In this document: piece after piece, positions 36,578 through 44,866 of the stretch
Position numbering within the stretch: position 1 is the first letter of the stretch
Layout of the letters: every line of letters starts with the position of its first letter
The notes under the pieces: model-generated
What the model saw: only the letters and a program-made list of their open reading frames with translations
The model's database searches: none
Told to the model about the DNA's origin: nothing
NCBI GenBank assembly: GCA_019187085.1
Contig: JABARS010000002.1
Span: 1-64,000, forward strand
DNA: 64,000 nucleotides
Source of the DNA: Pseudorhodoplanes sp.
GTDB lineage: Bacteria > Pseudomonadota > Alphaproteobacteria > Rhizobiales > Xanthobacteraceae
Direction: 5' to 3'
Position numbers and translations under genes: made by a program

Positions 36578-39556
36578 ATGTCCGACCGCCTGTTGCCGGG
36601 GCTCGAACGGCGCCTGAAAGCCGAAGGCGTGGGCGACGTCCGTTTCGACCGCTTCACCCGCGGGCGCTATGCCACCGACGCCTCCCATTACCAGATCGTG
36701 CCGCTCGGCGTGGTCGCGCCACGCACAATCGAGGAAGCCGATCGCGCGATTGCGATTGCCAAAGATGCCGGCGTCAGCGTGCTGCCGCGCGGCGGGGGCA
36801 CCTCGCAATGCGGGCAGACGGTGAATGCGTCGCTGGTCCTCGATTGCTCGAAATATCTCAACCGCATCGTCGACCTCGACGTCGCCGCGCGGCGCTGCAC
36901 GGTCGAGCCCGGCATCGTGCTCGACGATCTCAACCGCGCGCTGAAGGCGCACGGCCTGTGGTTTCCGGTCGATATCTCGACTGCCTCGCGCGCCACGATC
37001 GGCGGCATGACCGGCAATAATTCCTGCGGCGCGCGTTCGCTGCGCTACGGCAATACGCGCGAGAACGTGTTGTCGGTGGAGGCGATCCTCGCCGACGGCG
37101 CGAAGGCGCGCTTCGGCCTTGTCAGCCCCGATCTGTCCGACCTGCCGGCGAGCTCGCCGTTGCGCTTGCTCGCCGCCGATCTCGTCGCGCTCGGCGCGCG
37201 CGAAGCCTCCGAAGTGGAGGCGCGCTTTCCGAAAGTGCAGAGGCGGGTCGGCGGCTACAATCTCGATTCCTTCCTGCCCGGCCGCAACGAGCTCAATCTC
37301 GCGCACATCCTGATCGGCTCGGAAGGCACGCTCGGCTTCTCCACTGCGATCGAGCTGAAGCTTGCGCCGCTGCTCGGCCGGCGCGCGGTCGGCGCCTGCC
37401 ATTTCGGGAAATTCTACGAGGCGATGGACGCCGCCCAGCACCTCGTCAAGCTCGCGCCGATCGCGGTCGAGCTTGTCGACCGCACCATGATCGAGCTGGC
37501 GCGCGAGATCGCGATCTTCCGTCCCACGCTCGAACAGTTCGTGCGCGGGGAGCCGGACGCGGTCCTGCTGGTGGAGTTCGGCGAGGACGACCAGGACGAG
37601 AACCTGCGCCGTCTCAGGCGGCTCGGCGAGGCGATGGGCGATCTCGGCTTTGGCTGGGACAAGACGGGCGCGAAATGGGGCGGCGTCGTGGAGGTGCTCG
37701 ATCCCGCCTTGCAGGCGGCGATCACCGACGTGCGCACCTCCGGCCTCAACATCATGATGTCGATGAAGGAGGAGGGGAAGCCGGTCTCCTTCGTCGAGGA
37801 TTGCGCGGTGCCGCTCGCGCACCTCGCCGAATATACCGAGCGGCTGACGCAGGTGTTCGAGAAGCACGGTACGCGCGGCACCTGGTACGCGCATGCCTCG
37901 GTCGGCTGCCTGCATGTGCGCCCGGTGCTCAATCTGCGTCTGGAGAAGGACGTCAAGGCGATGCGCGCGATCGCGGAAGAAGCGTTCGCGATGGTGCGCA
38001 GCTACAAGGGCTCGCATTCGGGCGAGCACGGCGACGGCATCGTGCGCTCGGAGTTCCACGAATACATGTTCGGCCCGCGCCTCGTGCGCGCGTTCGAGGC
38101 GGTGAAGGACCGCTTCGATCCGGCCGGCCTGTTCAATCCCGGCAAGATCGTCCGCGCGCCGAAATTCGACGACTGCGACAATTTCCGCTTCCGCCCCGGC
38201 TATCGCGGCGAGGAGATCGTCACGCATCTGGACTGGTCGGCCTGGCCGGGAGCCGGCGGCGGCTTCCAGGGCGCGGTCGAGATGTGCAACAACAACGGCG
38301 CCTGCCGCAAGGTGGCCGGCGGCGTCATGTGCCCGAGCTATCGCGTCACCCGCGACGAGAAGGACGTGACGCGCGGGCGCGCCAACACGCTGCGCCTCGC
38401 AGTGACCGGCCAGCTCGGACCGGACGCGCTGTCCTCCGACGAGATGGCTGAGACGCTGAAGCTGTGCGTCTCGTGCAAGGCCTGCCGCCGCGAATGCCCG
38501 ACCGGCGTCGACATGGCGCGCATGAAGATCGAGGTGCTGGCGGCCCGCGCGGCGCGCTACGGGCTTTCGCTGCGCGACCGGCTGGTCGGCTATCTGCCGC
38601 GCTATGCGCCCTACGCGTCGAAGCTGTGGTGGCTCGTCAATCTGCGCGACGTCATTCCCGGCCTTGCGAAGCTTGCCGAACCGGTCACCGGTTTCTCCGC
38701 GCGGCGCAAACTGCCGAAATGGCGCAGCGATGTGTTTCGCGATGACGACGGCGTGTTACCTCCCTCGCAAGGGGAGAGGGAGCAGACCGAGCAGGCGACG
38801 CGCGAGGTGGTCCTCTTCGCCGACACCTTCAACCGCTATTTCGAGCGCGAGAATGTCGAGGCCGCGCTCGCGGTGCTGCGGGCCGGCGGCTATCGCGTGC
38901 AGATCGCGCGCGCGCCCGGCCGCCATGCGCGTCCGCTCTGCTGCGGGCGGACCTTCCTGTCGGCGGGCTGCGTGCGGCAGGCGCGCGAGGAAGCGCAGCG
39001 CACGATCGACGCGCTCGAGCCCTTCATCGCCCGCGGCGTGCCCGTCGTCGGGCTGGAGCCGAGCTGCATCCTCGGCTTCCGCGACGAAATTCCGGGCCTC
39101 GTCGCGACAAGCGCGGCGCGCCGGCTCGCCGAGCTCGCCGTGACGTTCGAGGAGTTCCTCGTGCGCGAGCAGGAGGCGGGACGGCTTGCGCTGCCGCTAC
39201 GGCCGCTGCCGCGGCGCGCGCTCGTACACGGTCATTGCCATCAGAAATCGTTCGATGTCTTCGCGCCGGTGCAGAAACTGCTCAAGAGCGTTCCCGGCCT
39301 CCAGGTCGAGATGATCGAATCGAGCTGCTGCGGCATGGCCGGTGCGTTCGGCTACGGTGCGGAGACGATCGATGTCTCGCTCGCCATGGGCGAATTGTCG
39401 CTGTTGCCGGCGGTGCGCAAGGCGCCGTCGGACGCGCTGATCGTGGCGGACGGCACCTCATGCCGCCACCAGATCCACGACGGCGCCGGGCGCGACGCGA
39501 TCCATGTCGCGCGCGTTCTGGCGAAGAGCCTGGCGGGCGAAACGGGAGCGGCCTGA
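36578..39556 (+). CDS. FAD-binding and iron-sulfur 2-hydroxyacid dehydrogenase (GlcD-GlcF fusion type)
   Basis: A 992-residue fusion. The N-terminal half is a PCMH-type FAD domain (LPRGGGTSQCGQTVNASL) with the conserved SHSGEHGDGIVRSEF motif. Cys-rich segments for Fe-S clusters follow (CNNNGACRKVAGGVMC and LCVSCKACRREC). The C-terminal part has two CCG motifs (LCCGRTF and ESSCCGMAGAFGY). The layout resembles D-lactate or D-2-hydroxyglutarate dehydrogenases (YdiJ type). Around residues 727-737 it carries an extra segment, LPPSQGERE, that looks like an intergenic repeat read in frame. Confidence 0.9.
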   Translation: MSDRLLPGLERRLKAEGVGDVRFDRFTRGRYATDASHYQIVPLGVVAPRTIEEADRAIAIAKDAGVSVLPRGGGTSQCGQTVNASLVLDCSKYLNRIVDLDVAARRCTVEPGIVLDDLNRALKAHGLWFPVDISTASRATIGGMTGNNSCGARSLRYGNTRENVLSVEAILADGAKARFGLVSPDLSDLPASSPLRLLAADLVALGAREASEVEARFPKVQRRVGGYNLDSFLPGRNELNLAHILIGSEGTLGFSTAIELKLAPLLGRRAVGACHFGKFYEAMDAAQHLVKLAPIAVELVDRTMIELAREIAIFRPTLEQFVRGEPDAVLLVEFGEDDQDENLRRLRRLGEAMGDLGFGWDKTGAKWGGVVEVLDPALQAAITDVRTSGLNIMMSMKEEGKPVSFVEDCAVPLAHLAEYTERLTQVFEKHGTRGTWYAHASVGCLHVRPVLNLRLEKDVKAMRAIAEEAFAMVRSYKGSHSGEHGDGIVRSEFHEYMFGPRLVRAFEAVKDRFDPAGLFNPGKIVRAPKFDDCDNFRFRPGYRGEEIVTHLDWSAWPGAGGGFQGAVEMCNNNGACRKVAGGVMCPSYRVTRDEKDVTRGRANTLRLAVTGQLGPDALSSDEMAETLKLCVSCKACRRECPTGVDMARMKIEVLAARAARYGLSLRDRLVGYLPRYAPYASKLWWLVNLRDVIPGLAKLAEPVTGFSARRKLPKWRSDVFRDDDGVLPPSQGEREQTEQATREVVLFADTFNRYFERENVEAALAVLRAGGYRVQIARAPGRHARPLCCGRTFLSAGCVRQAREEAQRTIDALEPFIARGVPVVGLEPSCILGFRDEIPGLVATSAARRLAELAVTFEEFLVREQEAGRLALPLRPLPRRALVHGHCHQKSFDVFAPVQKLLKSVPGLQVEMIESSCCGMAGAFGYGAETIDVSLAMGELSLLPAVRKAPSDALIVADGTSCRHQIHDGAGRDAIHVARVLAKSLAGETGAA

Positions 39557-39571
39557 CCGGGATCAGGCCGC
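39548..39571. terminator. Hairpin between convergent genes
   Basis: A perfect 9-bp stem (GCGGCCTGA and TCAGGCCGC) with loop CCGGGA, spanning the stop codons of two convergent genes. It could serve both strands. No T-run is present on either side. Confidence 0.5.
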
Positions 39572-39769
39572 GCGCTGATAGACCAGAAGGCCGTCGACCA
39601 TCTCGCAGACCAGGAAATCGCGCTTGGCGATGGGGTGTATGCTGCGGCAATGCGGGCAGAGAATGTTGGCCGTGCACGGCGGGGTGAGCGCCATGCTGGC
39701 CGGATCGGTTTCGATGCCGGTCTCGAACGGCCGGCCGGTGTCGGGACAAAGAGCGATGAGGGCTCCCAT
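39563..39769 (-). CDS. Small zinc-ribbon-like hypothetical protein
   Basis: A 68-residue protein starting MGALIALCPDTGRPFETGIE, with a second Cys pair in NILCPHCRSIHPIAKRDF. The single Cys near the N-terminus, the CxxC and nearby His could form a zinc site, and the CPDTGRPFETG segment resembles short ribbon proteins of rhizobia. AAGGAGG precedes the ATG. The function is unknown. Confidence 0.72.
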   Translation of the reverse strand: MGALIALCPDTGRPFETGIETDPASMALTPPCTANILCPHCRSIHPIAKRDFLVCEMVDGLLVYQRAA

Positions 39770-39963
39770 GAGCGCCTCCTTCCGCACAATAAAAAGGTTT
39801 GCGACGCCGGCATTGAACCCGGGGAATATGTCGGTGGCGCGACGGAACTGCGGTTCCTTCCGTCATGGATACGAAAGTTCTGTGTCTGGAAAGCCGGTTT
39901 ATCGAGCAAAATTCGCACAATTGAGCAAAATTCGCACGAATGTGTCGTGAGGCGGAAGCGCGC

Positions 39964-40335
39964 TCAGTCCTGCGCGTAGGCCAGCGTGGACAGCAGCGCG
40001 ATTTCGGCGCGCCGCGAATCGAGCCGGGTGTGCTGCACGACAATCGGGAGGTCGGCCTCGAACACCGACGCATAGTCGGTGTCGAGCGGGATCGGCTCGG
40101 GTTCCTTCAGGTCGTTGAAGCGCAGATGTAGCGTGCGGCGCGCGGGCACCGTCACGCGATAGACAATGGGCTCGCGGTTGGCGAAGAACACCGTCAGCAC
40201 GATGTGGGCGTCGCGGTCGTTGACGTTGAGGATGCAGGCGGTCTCGTGCGAGAGCAAGGCGCGGTCCTGCGAGACGCTTTGCGAGGGGATATAGCCTTCG
40301 GGAATCGCCCAGCGCGTCCTGCCAATGGCCTTCAT
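39964..40335 (-). CDS. Sensory rhodopsin transducer-family protein (ASRT-like)
   Basis: A 123-residue beta-sandwich protein. The N-terminus [18 protein letters not shown], the core SHETACILNVNDRDAH and the C-terminal VVQHTRLDSRRAEIALLS are diagnostic of the Anabaena sensory rhodopsin transducer family. ASRT itself is a soluble tetramer reported to bind carbohydrate and DNA. No rhodopsin gene is present here. The ATG overlaps the otsA stop by four bases, so it is the last gene of the trehalose operon, which suggests a sugar-binding or regulatory role. Confidence 0.88.
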   Translation of the reverse strand: MKAIGRTRWAIPEGYIPSQSVSQDRALLSHETACILNVNDRDAHIVLTVFFANREPIVYRVTVPARRTLHLRFNDLKEPEPIPLDTDYASVFEADLPIVVQHTRLDSRRAEIALLSTLAYAQD

Positions 40336-41783
40336 GGTCGGCTCCTCATCTGTCTGGCGACGGCGGACACCGGACCGGCATCGCGCAGGCCGCCCGCGGG
40401 AACGGGCGGCATGATACGCGCGCGCCCGGTCAGCGCGCCGAGAAATTTTCCGGGCCATTGCCCGATATCGTTGGCGAGCAACGTCTGCCGCATGGCGCGC
40501 TGGCGCGCGCGCCTCTCTTCGAGCGGCATCGACATGGCGCGATTGATCGCGAGCGCGACGCTGTCGGTGTCGTAGGGATTGACCAGCAGCGCCGGCCGGC
40601 ATTCCACGGCCGCGCCGGCAAAGCGCGACAGGATGAGCACGCCGGGATCGTCGTCGTCCTGGGCGGCGACGAATTCCTTGGCGACGAGATTCATGCCGTC
40701 GCGCAGCGGCGTCACCAGCGCCGCGCGCGCCTTGCGATAGAGGCCGGCGAGCTGCGCCTGGCTGTGCGTGCGGTTGACGTAGCGGATCGGGGTCCAGTTC
40801 GCCTCGCCGTACGCGCCGTTGACCTGCCCGACCTTGGCGCTCACGAGCTGGTCCATGGCGGTATATTCGCGGATGTCGGAGCGGCTCTTGGGCGTGATCT
40901 GCAGGAAGGTGACGTTGTTGCGCCATTCCGGATGCTCGGCGAGGAAGCGCTCGAAGGCGTCCATGCGCTGTTCGATGCCTTTCGAATAATCGAGTCGGTC
41001 GACGCCGATGATCATGGCGCGTCCGGACAGGCTCGCCGTGACGCTCGCGACGAACCCCGATTCGGCCGACCGCTGCGCCAGCCGGCTGAACGCCTCGGTC
41101 TCCACCCCGACCGGAAAAGCGCCGACGCGTACGCGCCGTTCGCCGGTGTCGAAGCCGTCCTCGGCATCACCGGGAAACGCGGTCTCGCTTTCGAGATAGC
41201 GGGCGAAATTGGTGGCGTCGGTGACGGTCTGGAAGCCGACGAGGTCGTAATGGCATAGCGCCAGCACGATGCGCTCGTGCTGCGGCAGGGCGGTGACGAT
41301 CTCGGACGGCGGGAACGGGATGTGCAGGAAGAAGCCGATTTTGTTGCTGTGCCCGCGCTCGCGCAGCGCCCGCGCCAGCGCCAGGAAATGATAGTCGTGC
41401 ACCCAGACGATGTCGTCGGGGCGCAGGAGCTTGTGCAACTCGTCGGCGAAGCGCTCGTTGACGCGCAGATAGCCCGACAGGTCGCGGCGCGAGAACTCGG
41501 CGAGGTCGAGCCGGTAATGCAGGATCGGCCACAGCACGCGGTTGGCGAAGCCGTTGTAATATTCCTGATAGTCCTCGCGCGGCAGGTCGGTGACGACATA
41601 GGTGATGCCGTCCTGCTCCACCGTGCGCGTCTCGCCGCCCTTTGCGGTCGCGCGTCCGCTCCATCCGAACCAGATGCCCGGATTGCGGCGCAGGGCCGCG
41701 CGCAGCGCGATGGCGAGCCCGCCGGCATGCGTTCCCGATTTCGGCACCGCCACGCGGTTGGAGACGACGATCAGCCGCGCCAA
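40332..41783 (-). CDS. otsA: Trehalose-6-phosphate synthase
   Basis: A 483-residue GT20 glycosyltransferase making trehalose-6-phosphate from UDP-glucose and glucose-6-phosphate. Landmarks are [20 protein letters not shown], the [17 protein letters not shown] segment and [20 protein letters not shown] place the start at the TTG at 41783, with GGGAGGA seven bases upstream; this puts the VVSNRV strand at the usual position. The gene begins 13 bases inside the GH15 gene. Known function: osmotic and desiccation protection. Confidence 0.94.
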   Translation of the reverse strand: MARLIVVSNRVAVPKSGTHAGGLAIALRAALRRNPGIWFGWSGRATAKGGETRTVEQDGITYVVTDLPREDYQEYYNGFANRVLWPILHYRLDLAEFSRRDLSGYLRVNERFADELHKLLRPDDIVWVHDYHFLALARALRERGHSNKIGFFLHIPFPPSEIVTALPQHERIVLALCHYDLVGFQTVTDATNFARYLESETAFPGDAEDGFDTGERRVRVGAFPVGVETEAFSRLAQRSAESGFVASVTASLSGRAMIIGVDRLDYSKGIEQRMDAFERFLAEHPEWRNNVTFLQITPKSRSDIREYTAMDQLVSAKVGQVNGAYGEANWTPIRYVNRTHSQAQLAGLYRKARAALVTPLRDGMNLVAKEFVAAQDDDDPGVLILSRFAGAAVECRPALLVNPYDTDSVALAINRAMSMPLEERRARQRAMRQTLLANDIGQWPGKFLGALTGRARIMPPVPAGGLRDAGPVSAVARQMRSRP

Positions 41784-43564
41784 TAGCGATCCTCCCAGCT
41801 TCGCGACAGGCGCATGGCCGAAAGGACCAGTCCGGCCATGGAATAGGTCTGCGGGAAATTCCCGCACAGCGCGCCCGTGCGGATGTCGATATCTTCAGAC
41901 AGAAGACCATAGCGATTGCGGTATTGCAGCGCGTCGACGAACAGGTCGCGCGCTTCCTGCCGGCGGCCGGCCGCCCACCAGGCGTCGATCAGCCAGAAGC
42001 GGCAGACCAGGAAGGCCGATTCCGGCATGCCGAAATCGTCGGCGCTGGCATAACGCATGACGTGATGGCCGCGCAGCAACTCGCGCTCGATCATATCGAG
42101 CGTGGAGATGAAGCGCGGATCGTTGGCTTCGATCGCGCCGAGCTCGGGAAGCAGCAGCACGCTGGCGTCAAGCTCGTCGGACTCGAAGGCGGCCGTGAAG
42201 GCCCTCCGCTTCTCGTTCCAGGCGCGCGCGAGCAGCGCCGAAAGAATGCGGTCGGCGGCATCGTTCCAGTACTGGACGCGGTCGAGGAAGCCGAGCGTCT
42301 GCGCGATGGCGGCCAGCCGGCTACAGCCCGCCCAGCACATCGCCACCGAATGGGTGTGGATGCGGCTGCGGCCGCGATATTCCCAAATGCCGGCATCGGG
42401 CTCGAGCGCGAGGCGCTTGGCGTGATCGCCCATCCGCTCCAGCAGGCGGAACAGCGATTCGTCTCCCGGCGCCGGCAGCCGGCGGTCGAAGAACATCGGC
42501 ATGGTCGCCAGAATGATGCTGCCATAGGTGTCGTGCTGGGCCTGCAGCGCGGCGGCGTTGCCGATGCGCACCGGCCCGTCGCAGCGGAAGCCCTTGAGCT
42601 GCGGCGCATCCCATTCGTCCATCGGGTCGCTCGGAATCACGCTGTAGACCGGACGCAGCGAATCGGTCTCGCCGGAAGCGATGTTGAGGATGAAGAAGAT
42701 GAAGTCTTCCATCGTCTGGGTGGCGCCGATGCGGTTGAGCGCCTTGACCACGAAGAAGGCGTCGCGCAACCAGCAATGCCGGTAATCCCAGTTGCGGCGT
42801 GAGCCCGGCGCTTCTGGGATCGAGGTGGTGAGCGCGGCGACGATGCCGCCGGTCTCCTCGAAATTGGAGAGCTTGAGCGTGATCGCGGCGCGGATCATGA
42901 CGTCCTGCCAGTCGTAGGACAGGTTGAGCCGGCGCACCCATTCGCGCCAGTAGTCGCGGGTGCGGTCGCGGAAATCCTGGCAGGTCTTGCCGATGGCGGA
43001 AGGAAACGGCTCGTCGGCGCTGAGGATCATGTGCACCGGGCGGGTGAGCACGAACGACGCCTCGCGGTCGACATAGGAGAGCGGCGCGTCGGTCGTCAGG
43101 CGCATCTGCGCGATGCCGCCCCAATAGCGGATATGGCTCGAGCCGATCGCGCGGTTGGCGATCGGCATGCCGTGCTCGTGCGCGGGGCGGAAGCGGATGG
43201 TGATGCGCGGGGTGCCGGCGATCGGCTCGATGATGCGGATGAGCTGCGGCGGCCGGAAGACGCGGTCGAAATTCTGGAAGCGCGGCGCGAAATCCGTCAC
43301 CCGGATCGCGGCGCCCTTCGCGTCGGTCAGCACCGTCTCCACGATCGCAGTGTTGCGCACGTAATCGGAGCGCGTCTCGGCGAGGTCTTCAAGCACGACG
43401 TCGCAGAAGCCCTTCTCCTCGTCGCCGGACAGCAGGCGGCAGAACAGCGGATCGCCGTCGAAGCGCGGAAAGCACCACCACACGATGCGCGTGCCGGGAT
43501 CGACCAGGGCGGCGGTGCGCCCGTTGCCGATGACGGCAAGATCGAGTCCGTAATCGGTCGTCAT
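41771..43564 (-). CDS. Glycoside hydrolase family 15 protein (trehalase/glucoamylase type)
   Basis: A 597-residue GH15 protein. It has the N-terminal beta-sandwich domain (DLAVIGNGRTAALVDPGTRI) and an (alpha/alpha)6 domain with NWDYRHCWLRDAFFVVKAL and GIWEYRGRSRIHTHSVAMCW. The general acid is probably the Glu in GIWEYRG. No signal peptide is seen. Its location between otsB and otsA suggests hydrolysis of trehalose or a related glucoside, balancing synthesis. It is coupled to otsB by an ATGA overlap. Confidence 0.92.
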   Translation of the reverse strand: MTTDYGLDLAVIGNGRTAALVDPGTRIVWWCFPRFDGDPLFCRLLSGDEEKGFCDVVLEDLAETRSDYVRNTAIVETVLTDAKGAAIRVTDFAPRFQNFDRVFRPPQLIRIIEPIAGTPRITIRFRPAHEHGMPIANRAIGSSHIRYWGGIAQMRLTTDAPLSYVDREASFVLTRPVHMILSADEPFPSAIGKTCQDFRDRTRDYWREWVRRLNLSYDWQDVMIRAAITLKLSNFEETGGIVAALTTSIPEAPGSRRNWDYRHCWLRDAFFVVKALNRIGATQTMEDFIFFILNIASGETDSLRPVYSVIPSDPMDEWDAPQLKGFRCDGPVRIGNAAALQAQHDTYGSIILATMPMFFDRRLPAPGDESLFRLLERMGDHAKRLALEPDAGIWEYRGRSRIHTHSVAMCWAGCSRLAAIAQTLGFLDRVQYWNDAADRILSALLARAWNEKRRAFTAAFESDELDASVLLLPELGAIEANDPRFISTLDMIERELLRGHHVMRYASADDFGMPESAFLVCRFWLIDAWWAAGRRQEARDLFVDALQYRNRYGLLSEDIDIRTGALCGNFPQTYSMAGLVLSAMRLSRSWEDRYWRG

Positions 43565-44373
43565 CGCAGCGCTCCGCTGTCGTCGCGGGCCAGGTGGGCC
43601 AGCCAGCGGCGGACATGTTTGGGGCCGTCGAAATTGAACGACGTGCCGGGAATGTGACCGCCGACAGAGAATCCGACGCCGTCAAATTCCGGCAGGGCCT
43701 TGAATGCGGCGTGATCGGTGATGTCGTCGCCGACGAAGACCGGCTTGCGGCCGGCGAACGGCGGATGCGCCATCAGGTGGCGCAGGCCCGATCCCTTGTC
43801 GAAGCCGCGCGGCTTGATCTCGATGACGGACTTGCCGGGCAGGATTTCGAGCATGCCGGCGCCGGCGCGCTCGGAGAGATCGACGACGGCATTCATCACC
43901 GCGCCGCCGAGTTCGGGCGCCAGCCGGTAATGCAGTGCGAGCGAGTAATCCTTGTCCTCGACGATGATGCCGTTGCCGAGCATCGCAATGCGGGCGAACT
44001 GGCGCTTGAGCACGGGATCGAGCGCGGGAACATACTGGCGGGTGGCGCCGCCGGCGGTGCTGCGCACCTCCGCGCCGTGACCGCCCGCGGCCGCGAGCCG
44101 CAGCGGTGCGAACAGGCGGTCGATGTCGGCGATTGGCCGGCCGGAGACGAAGGCGACCGCGCCGTGGAAGAGGCGCGCCAGATGCGTCAGCGTGTCACGC
44201 AGCTCCTCGGGCACGACCACGTCCTGCGGGCGCGGCGCAATGTCGAGCAGGGTGCCGTCGACGTCGAGCATGAATGCGGCCGGCGCGGGAAGGACGGGCC
44301 GCAGGCGGCGCTGGGGATCTTCAGGGCGGTCGCTACTTTCGGGGTCTGCGACCGGCGATGGTATTCTTTTCAT
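43561..44373 (-). CDS. otsB: Trehalose-6-phosphate phosphatase
   Basis: A 270-residue HAD-superfamily phosphatase that removes phosphate from trehalose-6-phosphate. HAD motif I is MLDVDGTLLD, motif II lies in AFVSGRPIADI, motif III Lys in EIKPRGFDKGSGL, and motif IV in FVGDDITDHAAF. The ATG at 44373 removes a long unsupported extension. It is the first gene of otsB-GH15-otsA-ASRT and has an EcfG-type promoter 121 bases upstream. Confidence 0.94.
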   Translation of the reverse strand: MKRIPSPVADPESSDRPEDPQRRLRPVLPAPAAFMLDVDGTLLDIAPRPQDVVVPEELRDTLTHLARLFHGAVAFVSGRPIADIDRLFAPLRLAAAGGHGAEVRSTAGGATRQYVPALDPVLKRQFARIAMLGNGIIVEDKDYSLALHYRLAPELGGAVMNAVVDLSERAGAGMLEILPGKSVIEIKPRGFDKGSGLRHLMAHPPFAGRKPVFVGDDITDHAAFKALPEFDGVGFSVGGHIPGTSFNFDGPKHVRRWLAHLARDDSGALR

Positions 44374-44493
44374 CGTTGTGTCGTCGCTCGCGCAGCTGTT
44401 GACCAGGCCCCAAAGTTGGCCGGGCCCCAAGAAAGAACGCGCAGCCGGCGCGTGCGCCGCGCCCCGCGATCACGGGCCGAAATGTCATGTTGC

Positions 44494-44518
44494 AACGCAC
44501 AGGTTCCGAGAAAGTTCC
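44494..44518 (-). promoter_or_regulatory. EcfG-type stress promoter of the trehalose operon
   Basis: On the minus strand GGAAC (44518-44514) and CGTT (44497-44494) are separated by exactly 16 bases, matching the EcfG consensus. It points to otsB, 121 bases away. Trehalose genes are known members of the alphaproteobacterial general stress response. Confidence 0.7.
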
Positions 44519-44621
44519 CGCCGTCTCCATACGGTCCGAAACGGGCCACAAACTCGCCGCCCGCGGTCGGCGCGGCGTCCGGCCGGGTCCGGGCGGTGCG
44601 GCAGGGTGCGGCCGTCGCCGC

Positions 44622-44666
44622 TTGACGGGGCGGGGCGGCCTTTCTACAATTTAACCATTCAGTTAA
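44622..44666 (+). promoter_or_regulatory. Sigma-70 promoter followed by a palindromic operator
   Basis: TTGACG (44622-44627), 17 bases, TACAAT (44645-44650): near consensus. Immediately downstream TTAAC-N6-GTTAA (44651-44666) is a perfect inverted repeat at the expected transcription start. A TetR/GntR-type repressor site is likely; TTAACCAT is also the CtrA half-site. The operon from 44867 would be the target. Confidence 0.65.
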
Positions 44667-44679
44667 TAAAGGATGCGTC

Positions 44680-44853
44680 ATGGCGGGGGTGGCATGTCGC
44701 AGCGTTGCAGGTCGGCGGACTGGGCGATCGCCGTGTGCAGTCGCGGATGGATGCCACCCGTGCTTTATCCTTGACGGCCGTACCGGCCCGGTATTCGTGA
44801 CACGCATGCGATCCGCCGGGCGCGTGTCGTCGCGTCCGTCGCTCATCCGCTAG
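44680..44853 (+). CDS. Possible small leader ORF, unknown
   Basis: A 57-codon frame with AAAGGA six bases before its ATG, beginning MAGVACRSVAGRRTGRSPCA and ending 13 bases before the next gene. It lies just after a strong promoter. It is Arg- and Cys-rich and matches nothing I know, so it may be a leader peptide or simply untranslated leader. Confidence 0.25.
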   Translation: MAGVACRSVAGRRTGRSPCAVADGCHPCFILDGRTGPVFVTRMRSAGRVSSRPSLIR

Positions 44854-44866
44854 CCGACCGAGAGCC

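Larger units (their letters stand above)
44374..44866. other. 493-base divergent regulatory gap
   Basis: It separates the trehalose operon from the enolase-superfamily operon. It carries an EcfG-type promoter for otsB (44494-44518), a sigma-70 promoter with a palindrome for the plus-strand operon (44622-44666), and a possible 57-codon leader frame (44680-44853). A 159-codon minus-strand frame (44846-44370) has no recognisable content and is probably chance. Confidence 0.6.

Noticed and set aside
36404..38227. 607-codon minus-strand frame antisense to the FAD/Fe-S dehydrogenase
   Set aside because: The plus strand encodes a convincing enzyme; the antisense product shows no family features.
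44370..44846. 159-codon minus-strand frame upstream of otsB
   Set aside because: Overlaps promoter elements on both strands and has Arg/Thr-rich random-looking content.
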